Below, in pieces: positions 1 to 7,944 of a stretch of 64,000 nucleotides of DNA. Positions within the stretch are counted from its first letter, which is position 1; each line of letters begins with the position of its first letter. This DNA is from Rhizobium sp. BT04. Lineage in GTDB: Bacteria; Pseudomonadota; Alphaproteobacteria; Rhizobiales; Rhizobiaceae. Under the pieces are notes generated by a model that saw only the letters and a list, made by a program, of their open reading frames with translations, did no database searches and was not told the DNA's origin. Both the position numbers and the translations under genes were made by a program. The stretch lies in NCBI RefSeq assembly GCF_030053135.1, contig NZ_CP125652.1, forward strand, positions 3,156,501 through 3,220,500. Reading direction: 5' to 3'.

Positions 1-380
1 ACTTTCGCGGACCCGCTGACGAACTGGCCGGCTTTGCGCGCCATGTTCATCATCTGCATCAACTGCGCTGCAAGCAGCCGGTCGACGCTCGCACCGAGAT
101 CGTCCGCCGCCTTCACATCCATTTTCAGCGCGCGGGCGAAGAGTTTCTTCGCCACTGCCCTGTCGACCAGCGACCGGTCGATCTTCACCCAGCATCCGCG
201 TCCCGGAAGCTCTCGCTTCAGGTCGGCGACAACCGTTCCATCGGGAGCGGCAACGAAGCGGATCAGCTCTTCCGGCGATCCGCTTTCGCGCGTCACGATG
301 CACATGCGTCCGTTCACGTCATAACCTGCAAGATCGTCGTCCTCATCAGGAAGAGCGTCCGGCTCATGCGCGGTCATCAT
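1..380 (-). CDS. ylxR: YlxR family (DUF448) RNA-binding protein, 3' end cut by window edge
   Basis: Reading leftward from an ATG that overlaps the nusA stop (ATGA), the first 126 codons give an acidic N-terminus (DEDDD) followed by the DUF448 core: CIVTRE near residue 27, ELIRFV, PDG, and LPGRGCWV near residue 59. YlxR proteins are small nucleic-acid-binding proteins encoded between nusA and infB. The order rimP-nusA-ylxR fits that operon exactly, so infB should follow beyond the left edge. The ATG at 380 is chosen because of the 4-base overlap that implies translational coupling. The gene is truncated only by the window. Confidence 0.88.
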   Translation of the reverse strand, partial: MMTAHEPDALPDEDDDLAGYDVNGRMCIVTRESGSPEELIRFVAAPDGTVVADLKRELPGRGCWVKIDRSLVDRAVAKKLFARALKMDVKAADDLGASVDRLLAAQLMQMMNMARKAGQFVSGSAK

Positions 381-1984
381 GCTTCTTGTTCGGCTTCAGC
401 TTCGGTGACCTCTTCCTCGGTCCCCTTCGCCAGGTCCTCTTGCGTGATCCAGCCGGCCGAAAGGCGGGCCTGGACGATCATCTGCTCGGCCTCGACGCGC
501 GAAACGTCGAACTTCGAGAACAGGCCTTCGAACTTCTTCGTTTCGCCGTTCTTGCGTTCCGTCCAGCCGACGAGATCGTCGGCGGCGCAACCGGCAAAAT
601 CCTCGATCGTCTTGATGCCGTCTTCGCCGAGCGCCACCATCATCTGGGCGGTGATGCCGTCGATTTCGCGCAGCTCGTCCTGAACGCCGAGCGCCTTGCG
701 CTTTTCGTCCATCTCGGCTTCGAGACGCTCGAGGAATTCGCGGGCACGCTGCTGGATTTCCTGCGCCGTCTCTTCGTCGAAACCGTCGATCGAGGAGATT
801 TCGTCGAGATCAACATAGGCCAGTTCCTCGACCGCGGCGAAACCTTCGGACGCCAGAACCTGGCCGACCATTTCGTCGACGTCGAGCGAATCCATGAATA
901 GATTGGTACGCTCGTTGAATTCCTTCTGACGGCGCTCCGATTCCTCGGCCTCCGTCATGATGTCGATATCCCAGCCGGTCAGCTGCGATGCCAAGCGGAC
1001 GTTCTGGCCGCGGCGGCCGATCGCAAGCGACAGCTGCTCGTCGGGAACGACCACTTCGATGCGCTCGGCATCCTCGTCGAGAACAACCTTGGCGACTTCG
1101 GCCGGCTGCAGGGCGTTGACGACGAAGGTCGCCGGATCCTGGCTCCACGGAATGATATCGATCTTCTCGCCCTGGAGTTCGCCGACGACGGCCTGGACGC
1201 GCGAGCCGCGCATACCGACGCAGGCGCCGACCGGATCGATCGAACTGTCGTTCGAGATCACGGCGATCTTGGCGCGCGAGCCCGGGTCGCGGGCGACCGA
1301 CTTCACCTGGATGATGCCGTCGTAGATTTCAGGCACTTCCATGGTGAACAGCTTCACCATGAACTGCGGATGCGTGCGCGACAGGAAGATCTGTGGGCCG
1401 CGCTGCTCGCGACGGACGTCATAGACATAGGCACGGACACGATCGCCATAGCGGACGTTTTCGCGCGGGATCATTTCGTCGCGGCGGATGATGCCTTCGC
1501 CACGGCCGAGATCGACGATGACGTTGCCGTATTCGACGCGCTTGACGGTACCGTTGACGATTTCGCCGGTGCGATCCTTGAATTCGTCGAACTGGCGGTC
1601 ACGCTCGGCTTCACGCACCTTCTGCACGATCACCTGCTTGGCGGACTGTGCGGCGATGCGGCCGAAATCCATCGGCGGCAGCGGATCGGCGATGAAATCG
1701 CCGAGTGCGGCATCCGGGTTGCGGTCGCGGGCGAGTTCCAGCGGGATCTGCGTCGAATAATCCTCGGCCTTCTCGACGACTTCGAGCAGGCGCTGCAGAC
1801 GGATTTCGCCGGTCTTCGGATTGATATCGGCCCGGATATTGGACTCGGTGCCATAACGGGAGCGTGCCGCCTTCTGGATAGCGTCGGCCATTGCGGCCAG
1901 CACGATCTCGCGGTCGATGACCTTTTCGCGCGCCACTGCATCTGCGATCTGCAGAAGTTCGAGCCGGTTCGCACTGACTGCCAT
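377..1984 (-). CDS. nusA: Transcription termination/antitermination factor NusA
   Basis: The 535-residue protein binds RNA polymerase and nascent RNA and modulates pausing, termination and antitermination. It starts [18 protein letters not shown], typical of the NusA N-terminal RNAP-binding domain (about 1-130). An S1 domain follows (about 135-200, [21 protein letters not shown] region), then two KH domains (about 225-345, with [14 protein letters not shown] and [18 protein letters not shown]). The C-terminal part carries acidic helix-hairpin-helix repeats ([30 protein letters not shown]), as in proteobacterial NusA. It lies 59 bases after rimP and overlaps ylxR by four bases. A terminator-like hairpin in the operon leader offers a direct route to NusA autoregulation. 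Confidence 0.97.
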   Translation of the reverse strand: MAVSANRLELLQIADAVAREKVIDREIVLAAMADAIQKAARSRYGTESNIRADINPKTGEIRLQRLLEVVEKAEDYSTQIPLELARDRNPDAALGDFIADPLPPMDFGRIAAQSAKQVIVQKVREAERDRQFDEFKDRTGEIVNGTVKRVEYGNVIVDLGRGEGIIRRDEMIPRENVRYGDRVRAYVYDVRREQRGPQIFLSRTHPQFMVKLFTMEVPEIYDGIIQVKSVARDPGSRAKIAVISNDSSIDPVGACVGMRGSRVQAVVGELQGEKIDIIPWSQDPATFVVNALQPAEVAKVVLDEDAERIEVVVPDEQLSLAIGRRGQNVRLASQLTGWDIDIMTEAEESERRQKEFNERTNLFMDSLDVDEMVGQVLASEGFAAVEELAYVDLDEISSIDGFDEETAQEIQQRAREFLERLEAEMDEKRKALGVQDELREIDGITAQMMVALGEDGIKTIEDFAGCAADDLVGWTERKNGETKKFEGLFSKFDVSRVEAEQMIVQARLSAGWITQEDLAKGTEEEVTEAEAEQEA

Positions 1985-2043
1985 TGTCTTGTTTCTCCGT
2001 CTTTACTCCAGGGTTCCCGTCCCTGGAGCGGTCTGTTGATCGG

Positions 2044-2649
2044 TTATTCCTGGTCGTCCGCTTCGTTCTGGTTGGCGGCCTGGGCTTTCGCCAGCTTGTC
2101 GGCGCGCAACGCGTCGCGGATCAGGTCGTCGGTCAGAATGAGCTTCGCATCGCTAAGCGCCGTGAAGGGAATGGTGACCTTCTGCTCTTCCCCGTAAGCG
2201 ACCTGGTCACGCTCGAGCGTGAAACCATCTGCGCCTGCTTCGACGATCTTGCCGCGGAAGCGCTTGCGATTGTCGATCAAGATCGACGTCTCGCATTTCA
2301 CAAGGTGGCCCTGCCAGCGGACGAAATCGGATTTCCGCACCATCGGACGGTCGATGCCGGGCGAAGACACTTCGAGATGATACTCTTTATCGACGGGATC
2401 TTCCACATCGAGGACGGGAGAAATCGCCATCGAGACTTCTTCGCAGTCCTGAACCGTCATCGTGCCGTCGTTGCGTTCGGCCATGACCTGCATCGTTGCG
2501 CCGTTCTGGTTCAGCATACGGACGCGGATAAGCCGAAAGCCCAGGCCGACGAGGACGGGTTCGATGATATCGGCAAGACGCTGGTCGAGCCCGGTTTCGG
2601 TAATCAGCCGCGGCTCAAGTTCGTGGTCTGCGTTTGTCATGTCCGACAA
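2044..2649 (-). CDS. rimP: Ribosome maturation factor RimP
   Basis: RimP (YhbC/DUF150) assists late maturation of the 30S subunit. The protein has the two-domain layout: an N-terminal alpha/beta part with LRxxI-like strands ([11 protein letters not shown]) and the signature [10 protein letters not shown], followed by an SH3-like C-terminal half ([16 protein letters not shown]). Start choice: a GAGGAG lies eight bases before a TTG at 2649 (reading [10 protein letters not shown]). The next ATG at 2640 has no convincing ribosome site, and an upstream ATG at 2673 is possible but lacks one too. It is the first gene of the rimP-nusA-ylxR operon. Confidence 0.9.
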   Translation of the reverse strand: MSDMTNADHELEPRLITETGLDQRLADIIEPVLVGLGFRLIRVRMLNQNGATMQVMAERNDGTMTVQDCEEVSMAISPVLDVEDPVDKEYHLEVSSPGIDRPMVRKSDFVRWQGHLVKCETSILIDNRKRFRGKIVEAGADGFTLERDQVAYGEEQKVTIPFTALSDAKLILTDDLIRDALRADKLAKAQAANQNEADDQE

Positions 2650-2748
2650 GCGGTGCGCTCCTCGCAATTTCATGCTGCTTAGGGATCGCGCTAATAAAAA
2701 AGAGCGGGTCCTTGCGGCCCACTCTTCATCAAGCGATCAAGAATTTGA
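2650..2748 (-). promoter_or_regulatory. RimP-leader: attenuator-like 5' UTR with intrinsic terminator hairpin
   Basis: Between the predicted transcript start (about 2747) and the rimP start codon lies a stem, AAGAGTGGG / CCCGCTCTT (2731-2697, one G-U pair, 9-base loop), followed directly by six U residues. This is the form of an intrinsic terminator, yet it precedes the genes rather than ending one. An outer pairing of GATCGC with GCGATC could enclose it. A putative RimP-leader attenuator has been described upstream of alphaproteobacterial rimP-nusA-infB operons, and position and form match it. That NusA itself acts here is inference. Confidence 0.75.
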
Positions 2749-2753
2749 GAGCC

Positions 2754-2782
2754 ATATAGTCGGGTTTTTCCGAAATTGCAAG
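2754..2782 (-). promoter_or_regulatory. Sigma70-type promoter of the rimP-nusA operon
   Basis: Reading leftward, CTTGCA (2782-2777) is followed after exactly 17 bases by CTATAT (2759-2754). This is the best form of the rhizobial housekeeping promoter (CTTGAC-N17-CTATAT). Transcription would begin near 2747, giving a leader of about 100 bases before rimP. Confidence 0.8.
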
Positions 2783-2894
2783 GTCCGCGACCGATTCCGC
2801 CGATTCGCTTTCGGCGAGGTGAACAGGCCTATGGCCAGCGCCGGTCTTGCGCATATATTGCCGGTGCGGCGCAATAACAAAAGCGGGAGAAATC

Positions 2895-4526
2895 GTGGCC
2901 TACACTTCCTCGACATTGGCGCCGTTGCGGCACGAGACCTACCGCACCATCTGGTTCGCCAGCCTGTCCTCGAATTTCGGCGGTCTGATCCAGGCCGTCG
3001 GTGCTGCCTGGATGATGACGACGATCACCGCCTCGGAGGACATGGTGGCGCTGGTGCAGACCTCGACGGCGCTGCCGATCATGCTGTTTTCGCTGATATC
3101 GGGCGCCTTGGCCGACAATTACGACCGTCGCCGGGTGATGCTGACGGCGCAGTGCATGATGCTGACGGTCTCAGGCCTGCTGACCGCCACAGCCCTTCTC
3201 GGCTGGATTACCCCCTGGCTGCTGCTCTTCTTCACCTTCCTGATCGGCTGCGGCACCGCGCTCAACAATCCCTCCTGGCAGGCCTCGGTCGGCGACATGG
3301 TGCCGCGCGCCGATCTGCCGGGCGCCGTCACCCTGAACAGCATGGGTTTCAACATCACCCGCAGCGTCGGCCCGGCGATCGGCGGCGTCATCGTCGCGGC
3401 AGCAGGTGCCGCTGCGGCCTTCGCGGTCAACACGGTGAGTTACTTCGCCCTGATCTATGCCCTCATGCGCTGGCGCCCGAGCACGCCGGTCTCGACCCTG
3501 CCGCGGGAGGCGCTCGGCAGCGCCATCTTCGCCGGCCTGCGTTATGTCTCGATGTCGCCCAATCTCGAAAAGGTCCTCGTCCGGGGACTGCTCTTCGGCA
3601 TCGGCGCCAGCTCGATCCTGGCGCTGCTGCCGGTCGTCGCCCTGGATCTCGTCGGCGGCGGACCGCTGACCTATGGTTTCATGCTCGGCGCCTTCGGCAT
3701 CGGCGCGATCGGCGGCGCGGTGCTGAATGCCAGGCTCCGTCAGCTGCTGTCCAGCGAGATGATCATCCGCCTGGCCTTTGCCGGCTTTGCGCTGAGCGCC
3801 GTGATCGCCGCCTTCAGCCCAAGCGCCGTCCTCACCTCCGCAGGGCTGCTCGTCTCCGGCGCCTGCTGGGTCTCCGCGCTTTCGCTGTTCAACACCATCG
3901 TCCAGCTGTCGACGCCGCGCTGGGTGGTCGGCCGGGCGCTGTCGCTCTACCAGACCGTCACCTTCGGCGGCATCGCCGGCGGCAGCTGGCTCTGGGGCGT
4001 TGCCGCCGATCGCTACGGCGTCGCCGATGCGCTCTTGATGTCATCCGTCGTCATGCTGCTCGGCATTGCCATCGGCCTGCGTTTTTCCATGCCGGCCTTC
4101 GCCTCGCTCAACCTCGATCCGCTGAACCGCTTCACCGAGCCGGCCTTGAGCCTCGACATCACGCCGCGCAGCGGCCCGATCGTCATTCAAGTCGACTATG
4201 AGATCGGAGATGACGACCTTGCCGAGTTCATGGAGCTGATGGGCGAACGCCGCCGCATCCGCATCCGCGACGGCGCCCGCAACTGGGCGCTGATGCGCGA
4301 TCTCGAAAATCCCGGGCTCTGGACGGAAACCTATCATACGTCGACCTGGGTCGAATATTTAAGACACAACCAGCGGCGCACGCAGGCCGATGCCGAAAAC
4401 ATCGACAGGATTCGCGCACTTCATCGCGGCGAAGGTCTGCCGCATGTCCACCGCATGATCGAGCGGCAGGCGATCCCGCCTGACAACGACGTCTTCCACA
4501 AGGCGCCGATCGATCTGCATCATTGA
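2895..4526 (+). CDS. MFS exporter of the MFS_3 (transmembrane secretion effector) type
   Basis: The 543-residue inner-membrane protein has about 12 hydrophobic helices. It opens with LAPLRHETYRTIWFASLSSN, typical of PF05977 (EntS-like) exporters, and has the MFS loop motif DNYDRRRVM after helix 2. A soluble C-terminal extension of about 120 residues (from about 425, IQVDYEIGDDDLAEFM through the ARNWALMRDL segment) is a hallmark of this subfamily. The GTG at 2895 is preceded by GGGAGA, whereas the upstream in-frame codons have no ribosome site. The substrate cannot be told from sequence. It diverges from rimP and is followed nine bases later by a GNAT gene, probably co-transcribed. Confidence 0.85.
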   Translation: MAYTSSTLAPLRHETYRTIWFASLSSNFGGLIQAVGAAWMMTTITASEDMVALVQTSTALPIMLFSLISGALADNYDRRRVMLTAQCMMLTVSGLLTATALLGWITPWLLLFFTFLIGCGTALNNPSWQASVGDMVPRADLPGAVTLNSMGFNITRSVGPAIGGVIVAAAGAAAAFAVNTVSYFALIYALMRWRPSTPVSTLPREALGSAIFAGLRYVSMSPNLEKVLVRGLLFGIGASSILALLPVVALDLVGGGPLTYGFMLGAFGIGAIGGAVLNARLRQLLSSEMIIRLAFAGFALSAVIAAFSPSAVLTSAGLLVSGACWVSALSLFNTIVQLSTPRWVVGRALSLYQTVTFGGIAGGSWLWGVAADRYGVADALLMSSVVMLLGIAIGLRFSMPAFASLNLDPLNRFTEPALSLDITPRSGPIVIQVDYEIGDDDLAEFMELMGERRRIRIRDGARNWALMRDLENPGLWTETYHTSTWVEYLRHNQRRTQADAENIDRIRALHRGEGLPHVHRMIERQAIPPDNDVFHKAPIDLHH

Positions 4527-4534
4527 GAATAGCC

Positions 4535-4990
4535 ATGTATAGTTTCAGGCTCGCCCGCCGATCCGATCTTGCCGCCATCGTCCGGCTTCTCGCCGATGAC
4601 GAGCTCGGCGGCGCCAGGGAGATCGTTTCGGACCCCGTCGATGCGCGGTATCTCTCGGCCTTTGCCGCGATCGAGGCGGACGCCAATCAGCTGCTGGCCG
4701 TCGCAACGGACGCTTCCGATCGGGTCGTCGGCTGTCTGCAGCTGAGCTTTCTTCCCGGCCTGTCGAGAACGGGCATGTGGCGTGGCCAGATCGAAAGCGT
4801 ACGTGTCGCTGGGGATGTTCGCGGCGCCGGCCTCGGCTCCGCGTTCGTCGAATGGGCGATCGCCCGATGCGTCGAACGCGGCTGCGGCCTCGTGCAGCTG
4901 ACATCGGACAAGACGCGGACGGACTCGATCCGCTTCTACGAGAAGCTCGGTTTTGCGGCCAGCCATGAAGGGCTGAAGCGCACGCTCTGA
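4535..4990 (+). CDS. GNAT family N-acetyltransferase
   Basis: The 151-residue single-domain GNAT begins MYSFRLARRSDLAAIVRLLAD. The acetyl-CoA-binding motif A appears as VAGDVRGAGLGSAFVEWAI (R/Q-x-x-G-x-G/A form), and motif B as DSIRFYEKLGF near the C-terminus. The ATG at 4535 is preceded by GAGA at a suitable distance. A TTG four codons earlier is possible. It sits directly behind the MFS exporter gene, suggesting joint expression, perhaps for drug or metabolite modification and export, but the substrate is unknown. Confidence 0.85.
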   Translation: MYSFRLARRSDLAAIVRLLADDELGGAREIVSDPVDARYLSAFAAIEADANQLLAVATDASDRVVGCLQLSFLPGLSRTGMWRGQIESVRVAGDVRGAGLGSAFVEWAIARCVERGCGLVQLTSDKTRTDSIRFYEKLGFAASHEGLKRTL

Positions 4991-4995
4991 AGCGG

Positions 4996-6255
4996 CTATT
5001 TCAGCTTGCCCTTCATCGTCGCCTCGGGAAAACATGTCGGCTTCATGCCGTTCTTTGCCTGCCACTGGCCGATCGACCGGCGGGTCTTGTAGCCCGGCAG
5101 ACCGTCGGAACCGCCGACATCGTAACCCTGCCGTTCCAGCGCCTTCTGCATGGCGGCAACGTCCGAGCGCAGCATCTTGCCGACATCGCCCCATCGGCCC
5201 TTAAAGGCGCCGCCATTATCGGCGATCCGGTCGGCAAGATTGCCGATATAGAGGGCGTAGAGATCGGAATTATTATATTCCTTGATGATGTAGAAATTCG
5301 GCGTGACGACGAATTCCGGGCCGTCGCGGCCGGCCGGCACCAGCATCATGCCCTCGGCCTTCATCTCGCCGGAGGGAAAGCCCTTGCCGGAGATGCGGCC
5401 GATGCCGAGCGAGCCCCAGTGCGACAACGGTTTTGCCAGATCGGGTCCCTCCTGTGCGCAGGAGACCGCCTCCGGTATCGACACTTCGAAACCCCAGTCG
5501 CGGTCGCGCTGCCAGCCTTTCTTGACCAGGAAATTGGCGATCGAGGCGAGCGTGTCGGGCACCGAGGTCCAGATGTTGCGATGGCCGTCGCCGTCGAAAT
5601 CGACGGCATATTTCAGATAACTGGTCGGCATGAATTGCGGCTGGCCGAGCGCGCCGGCCGACGACCCTTTGAAATCGGCAGGTGTGACGTCGCCGCCATC
5701 GAGGATATGCAGTGCAGCCACCAGCTCGGTGCGGAACATCTCCTTGCGCGTCGACATGAAAGCCTTGGTCGCCAGCACTTCGACTGCCGAATTCGGGATC
5801 TTCGCCGCGCCGAAGCCCGTTTCCCGGCCCCAGATGGCAAGCACGATCGAGCCCGGCACACCATAGGTCTTTTCGATCCGCTTCAGCGTTGAGCCGTATT
5901 GCGCGGCAAAGCCGCGCCCTGTTGCGGCAAGCTTCTTCAGCCGGTCCTCGTTGAAATAGGGACCGGGCGAGGAAAATTCGGCCTGCGTCTGCTTCTGCTC
6001 CTTCGGCGGCGGGAAACCGGGCGGGGCAAGATCGGGCAGGTTCCAGTTCAGCGTGATGCCGGAAAAGGCAGCCTGGAAGGTCTTCTCCGAAATGCCGTTG
6101 GCCTTCGCTTCCGGCCAGAGGTCGCTCTTCACCCATGTCTCGAACTGTGCTTCGACATCGGCTTTCGAAGGGGCTGCATGTGAGGGGAGGGGGAGGAAAG
6201 CGGCCGTTATAGCCAGTGCGAACAGCCGCAGCCGCCGTGGAGCATTTTTCGGCAT
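4996..6255 (-). CDS. MltB-family lytic murein transglycosylase with peptidoglycan-binding domain
   Basis: This protein cleaves glycan strands in the periplasm, leaving 1,6-anhydro ends. A signal peptide (residues 1-28, ending SHAAPSKA) is followed by the SLT_2 domain. VLAIWGRETGFG carries the catalytic Glu, and SSAGALGQPQFMPTSYL and DFDGDGHRNIW are strongly conserved in MltB. The last 60 residues form a PG_binding_1-type module (AMQKALERQGYDVGGSDGLPG). The protein has about 419 residues. The start at 6255 is preceded by GAGGGG, and an ATG five codons earlier is less likely. It converges with the GNAT gene, with five bases between them. Confidence 0.92.
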   Translation of the reverse strand: MPKNAPRRLRLFALAITAAFLPLPSHAAPSKADVEAQFETWVKSDLWPEAKANGISEKTFQAAFSGITLNWNLPDLAPPGFPPPKEQKQTQAEFSSPGPYFNEDRLKKLAATGRGFAAQYGSTLKRIEKTYGVPGSIVLAIWGRETGFGAAKIPNSAVEVLATKAFMSTRKEMFRTELVAALHILDGGDVTPADFKGSSAGALGQPQFMPTSYLKYAVDFDGDGHRNIWTSVPDTLASIANFLVKKGWQRDRDWGFEVSIPEAVSCAQEGPDLAKPLSHWGSLGIGRISGKGFPSGEMKAEGMMLVPAGRDGPEFVVTPNFYIIKEYNNSDLYALYIGNLADRIADNGGAFKGRWGDVGKMLRSDVAAMQKALERQGYDVGGSDGLPGYKTRRSIGQWQAKNGMKPTCFPEATMKGKLK

Positions 6256-6266
6256 ATGCAAACCCC

Positions 6267-6872
6267 TCATATCACCGTCCGCGCCCGAAGGGCCGCCGCA
6301 AGCGTGCCCTCGTCGAGATAGTCGAGCTCGCCGCCGACAGGTACGCCATGCGCCAGCCGGGTGATCTTCACCTCAAGCCCCTGCAGCTGGTCGGTGATAT
6401 AATGCGCCGTCGTCTGCCCCTCGACCGTCGCGTTGACCGCGATGATCAATTCCCGGATGCCGCCTTCGCCGATCCGGTCGATCAGTCCGCGGATATTGAG
6501 ATCGTCAGGCCCGATCCCGTCGAGCGGCGACAGCGTGCCGCCGAGCACGTGATAGGCGGCGTTCATCGCGCCTGCGCGCTCCAGCGCCCAGAGATCCGAG
6601 ACGTCCTCGACGACGATGATGACGGATTGATCGCGTTGCATGTCGGTGCAGACAATACAGGGATCGACCGTATCGACATTGCCGCAGCGCGAGCAGATCT
6701 TCACCTTGTCATAGGCTTCGCCCATCGCATTCGATAGGGGCCCCAGCAGTTGGTCCTTCTTCTTGATCAGATGCAGCGCCGCCCGGCGCGCCGAGCGCGG
6801 CCCGAGGCCCGGCACCTTCGCCAGAAGCTGGATGAGTTTTTCGATTTCGGGGCCGGTGACTCGTTTTGCCAT
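6267..6872 (-). CDS. recR: Recombination mediator protein RecR
   Basis: The 201-residue protein helps load RecA with RecF and RecO during gap repair. All hallmarks are present: an N-terminal HhH ([16 protein letters not shown]), a C4 zinc finger ([16 protein letters not shown]), a Toprim domain ([15 protein letters not shown]) and a C-terminal Walker B-like region ([21 protein letters not shown]). In many bacteria it is cotranscribed with dnaX and ybaB. Here they lie just downstream on the same strand but are interrupted by an oppositely oriented MOSC gene. recF is also in this window at about 23 kb. Confidence 0.97.
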   Translation of the reverse strand: MAKRVTGPEIEKLIQLLAKVPGLGPRSARRAALHLIKKKDQLLGPLSNAMGEAYDKVKICSRCGNVDTVDPCIVCTDMQRDQSVIIVVEDVSDLWALERAGAMNAAYHVLGGTLSPLDGIGPDDLNIRGLIDRIGEGGIRELIIAVNATVEGQTTAHYITDQLQGLEVKITRLAHGVPVGGELDYLDEGTLAAALRARTVI

Positions 6873-6929
6873 GCGCCGTTCTTAACTGATATGGAACGAA
6901 AACGGAATCGCGGAAGGATCGGCCATCCC

Positions 6930-7547
6930 ATGAAAATCCTGGCGCTCTGCACCGGCAATCCGGAAAGGCTACCCGGCAAGAGCTACAAGACCGGCATCTT
7001 CAAACATGCGGTCAACGGCGCGGTGATGATCGATGCCGAAGGACTGGTCGGCGATGCGATCTGCAACCGAAAACACCATGGTGGCGTCGACCAGGCGGTC
7101 TATGTCGAGGGATCGCTGACGCTCGACTGGTGGAGCAAGGAGCTCGGTCAGCCATATGAACCCGGCACTTTCGGCGAGAACATGGTGATATCGGATCTCG
7201 ACAATCGCGACGTCTCTGTCGGCGACCGCTTCGTCACCGGCGATCTCATCCTCGAAGTCACGTCATCCCGCATGCCCTGCGCCACCTTCGCTGCCAGGAT
7301 GGCTGATCCGAAATTCGTCAAGCGCTACACCGACGCCGCCCGCCCAGGCCTCTATTGCCGCGTTACCCGGGGCGGCGTCGCCGAGGCCGGAATGCCGGTG
7401 GAGCATCAGCCCTTTTCCGGAGAGAAAGTGATGATGCCCGAGCTGATGGAAACCTTCGGCCGGCGGCTTTCCGAGATGGATCGGGCGCGATATCTCGCTG
7501 CTCCAATTCACCACAAGCTACGGGCGATTCTGGAAGTCAGCCCCTGA
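6930..7547 (+). CDS. MOSC domain protein (YiiM-like)
   Basis: The 205-residue cytosolic protein has a MOSC fold (molybdenum cofactor sulfurase C-terminal), as shown by the N-terminal KSYKTGIFK, the DRKxH-like NRKHHGGVDQAVYVE block and PGTFGENMVISDLD. A conserved Cys lies in SRMPCATFAARM, and in MOSC proteins this Cys is thought to carry sulfur or contact the Mo cofactor. YiiM-type proteins reduce N-hydroxylated bases with Moco, but that activity is only inferred by family here. The ATG at 6930 is chosen because homology starts there and an AGGA precedes it. It diverges from recR. Confidence 0.85.
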   Translation: MKILALCTGNPERLPGKSYKTGIFKHAVNGAVMIDAEGLVGDAICNRKHHGGVDQAVYVEGSLTLDWWSKELGQPYEPGTFGENMVISDLDNRDVSVGDRFVTGDLILEVTSSRMPCATFAARMADPKFVKRYTDAARPGLYCRVTRGGVAEAGMPVEHQPFSGEKVMMPELMETFGRRLSEMDRARYLAAPIHHKLRAILEVSP

Positions 7548-7596
7548 CGCCGGGATATGCGCGGCGTATCATCTGGTACGCTGTTTAGCGGGTCGA

Positions 7597-7920
7597 TCAG
7601 AACGGCAGCTTGAAGCCGGGCGGGATCGGCAGGCCGGCGGTCAGCGCCTTGGTCTTTTCGGCGGCGAGCGCCTCGGCCTTGTCCTTGGCGTCCTTGTGGG
7701 CAGCGACGATCAGGTCCTCGAGGATCTCGACATCGTCTTCCTTGAACAGCGACGGGTCGATCTTCAGGCTTTTCAGCTCGCCCTTGCCCGAGATGACGAC
7801 GGTGACGAGGCCGCCGCCCGCCTTGCCTTCGGCGGTGAGCTCGGCGATCTCCGCCTGCATCTGCTCCATCTTGGCCTGCATTTCCTTGACTTTGCCCATC
7901 ATGCCCATGATGTCGCGCAT
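7597..7920 (-). CDS. YbaB/EbfC family nucleoid-associated protein
   Basis: The 107-residue protein starts [19 protein letters not shown], the N-terminal coiled helix of YbaB. The beta core ([23 protein letters not shown]) and a terminal helix follow, ending [12 protein letters not shown], which matches the family tail. YbaB forms dimers that bind DNA and influence nucleoid structure. Its position 24 bases after dnaX is conserved in most proteobacteria. Confidence 0.93.
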   Translation of the reverse strand: MRDIMGMMGKVKEMQAKMEQMQAEIAELTAEGKAGGGLVTVVISGKGELKSLKIDPSLFKEDDVEILEDLIVAAHKDAKDKAEALAAEKTKALTAGLPIPPGFKLPF

Positions 7921-7944
7921 CGTCTCGCTCCTTGTTGAAACTTT

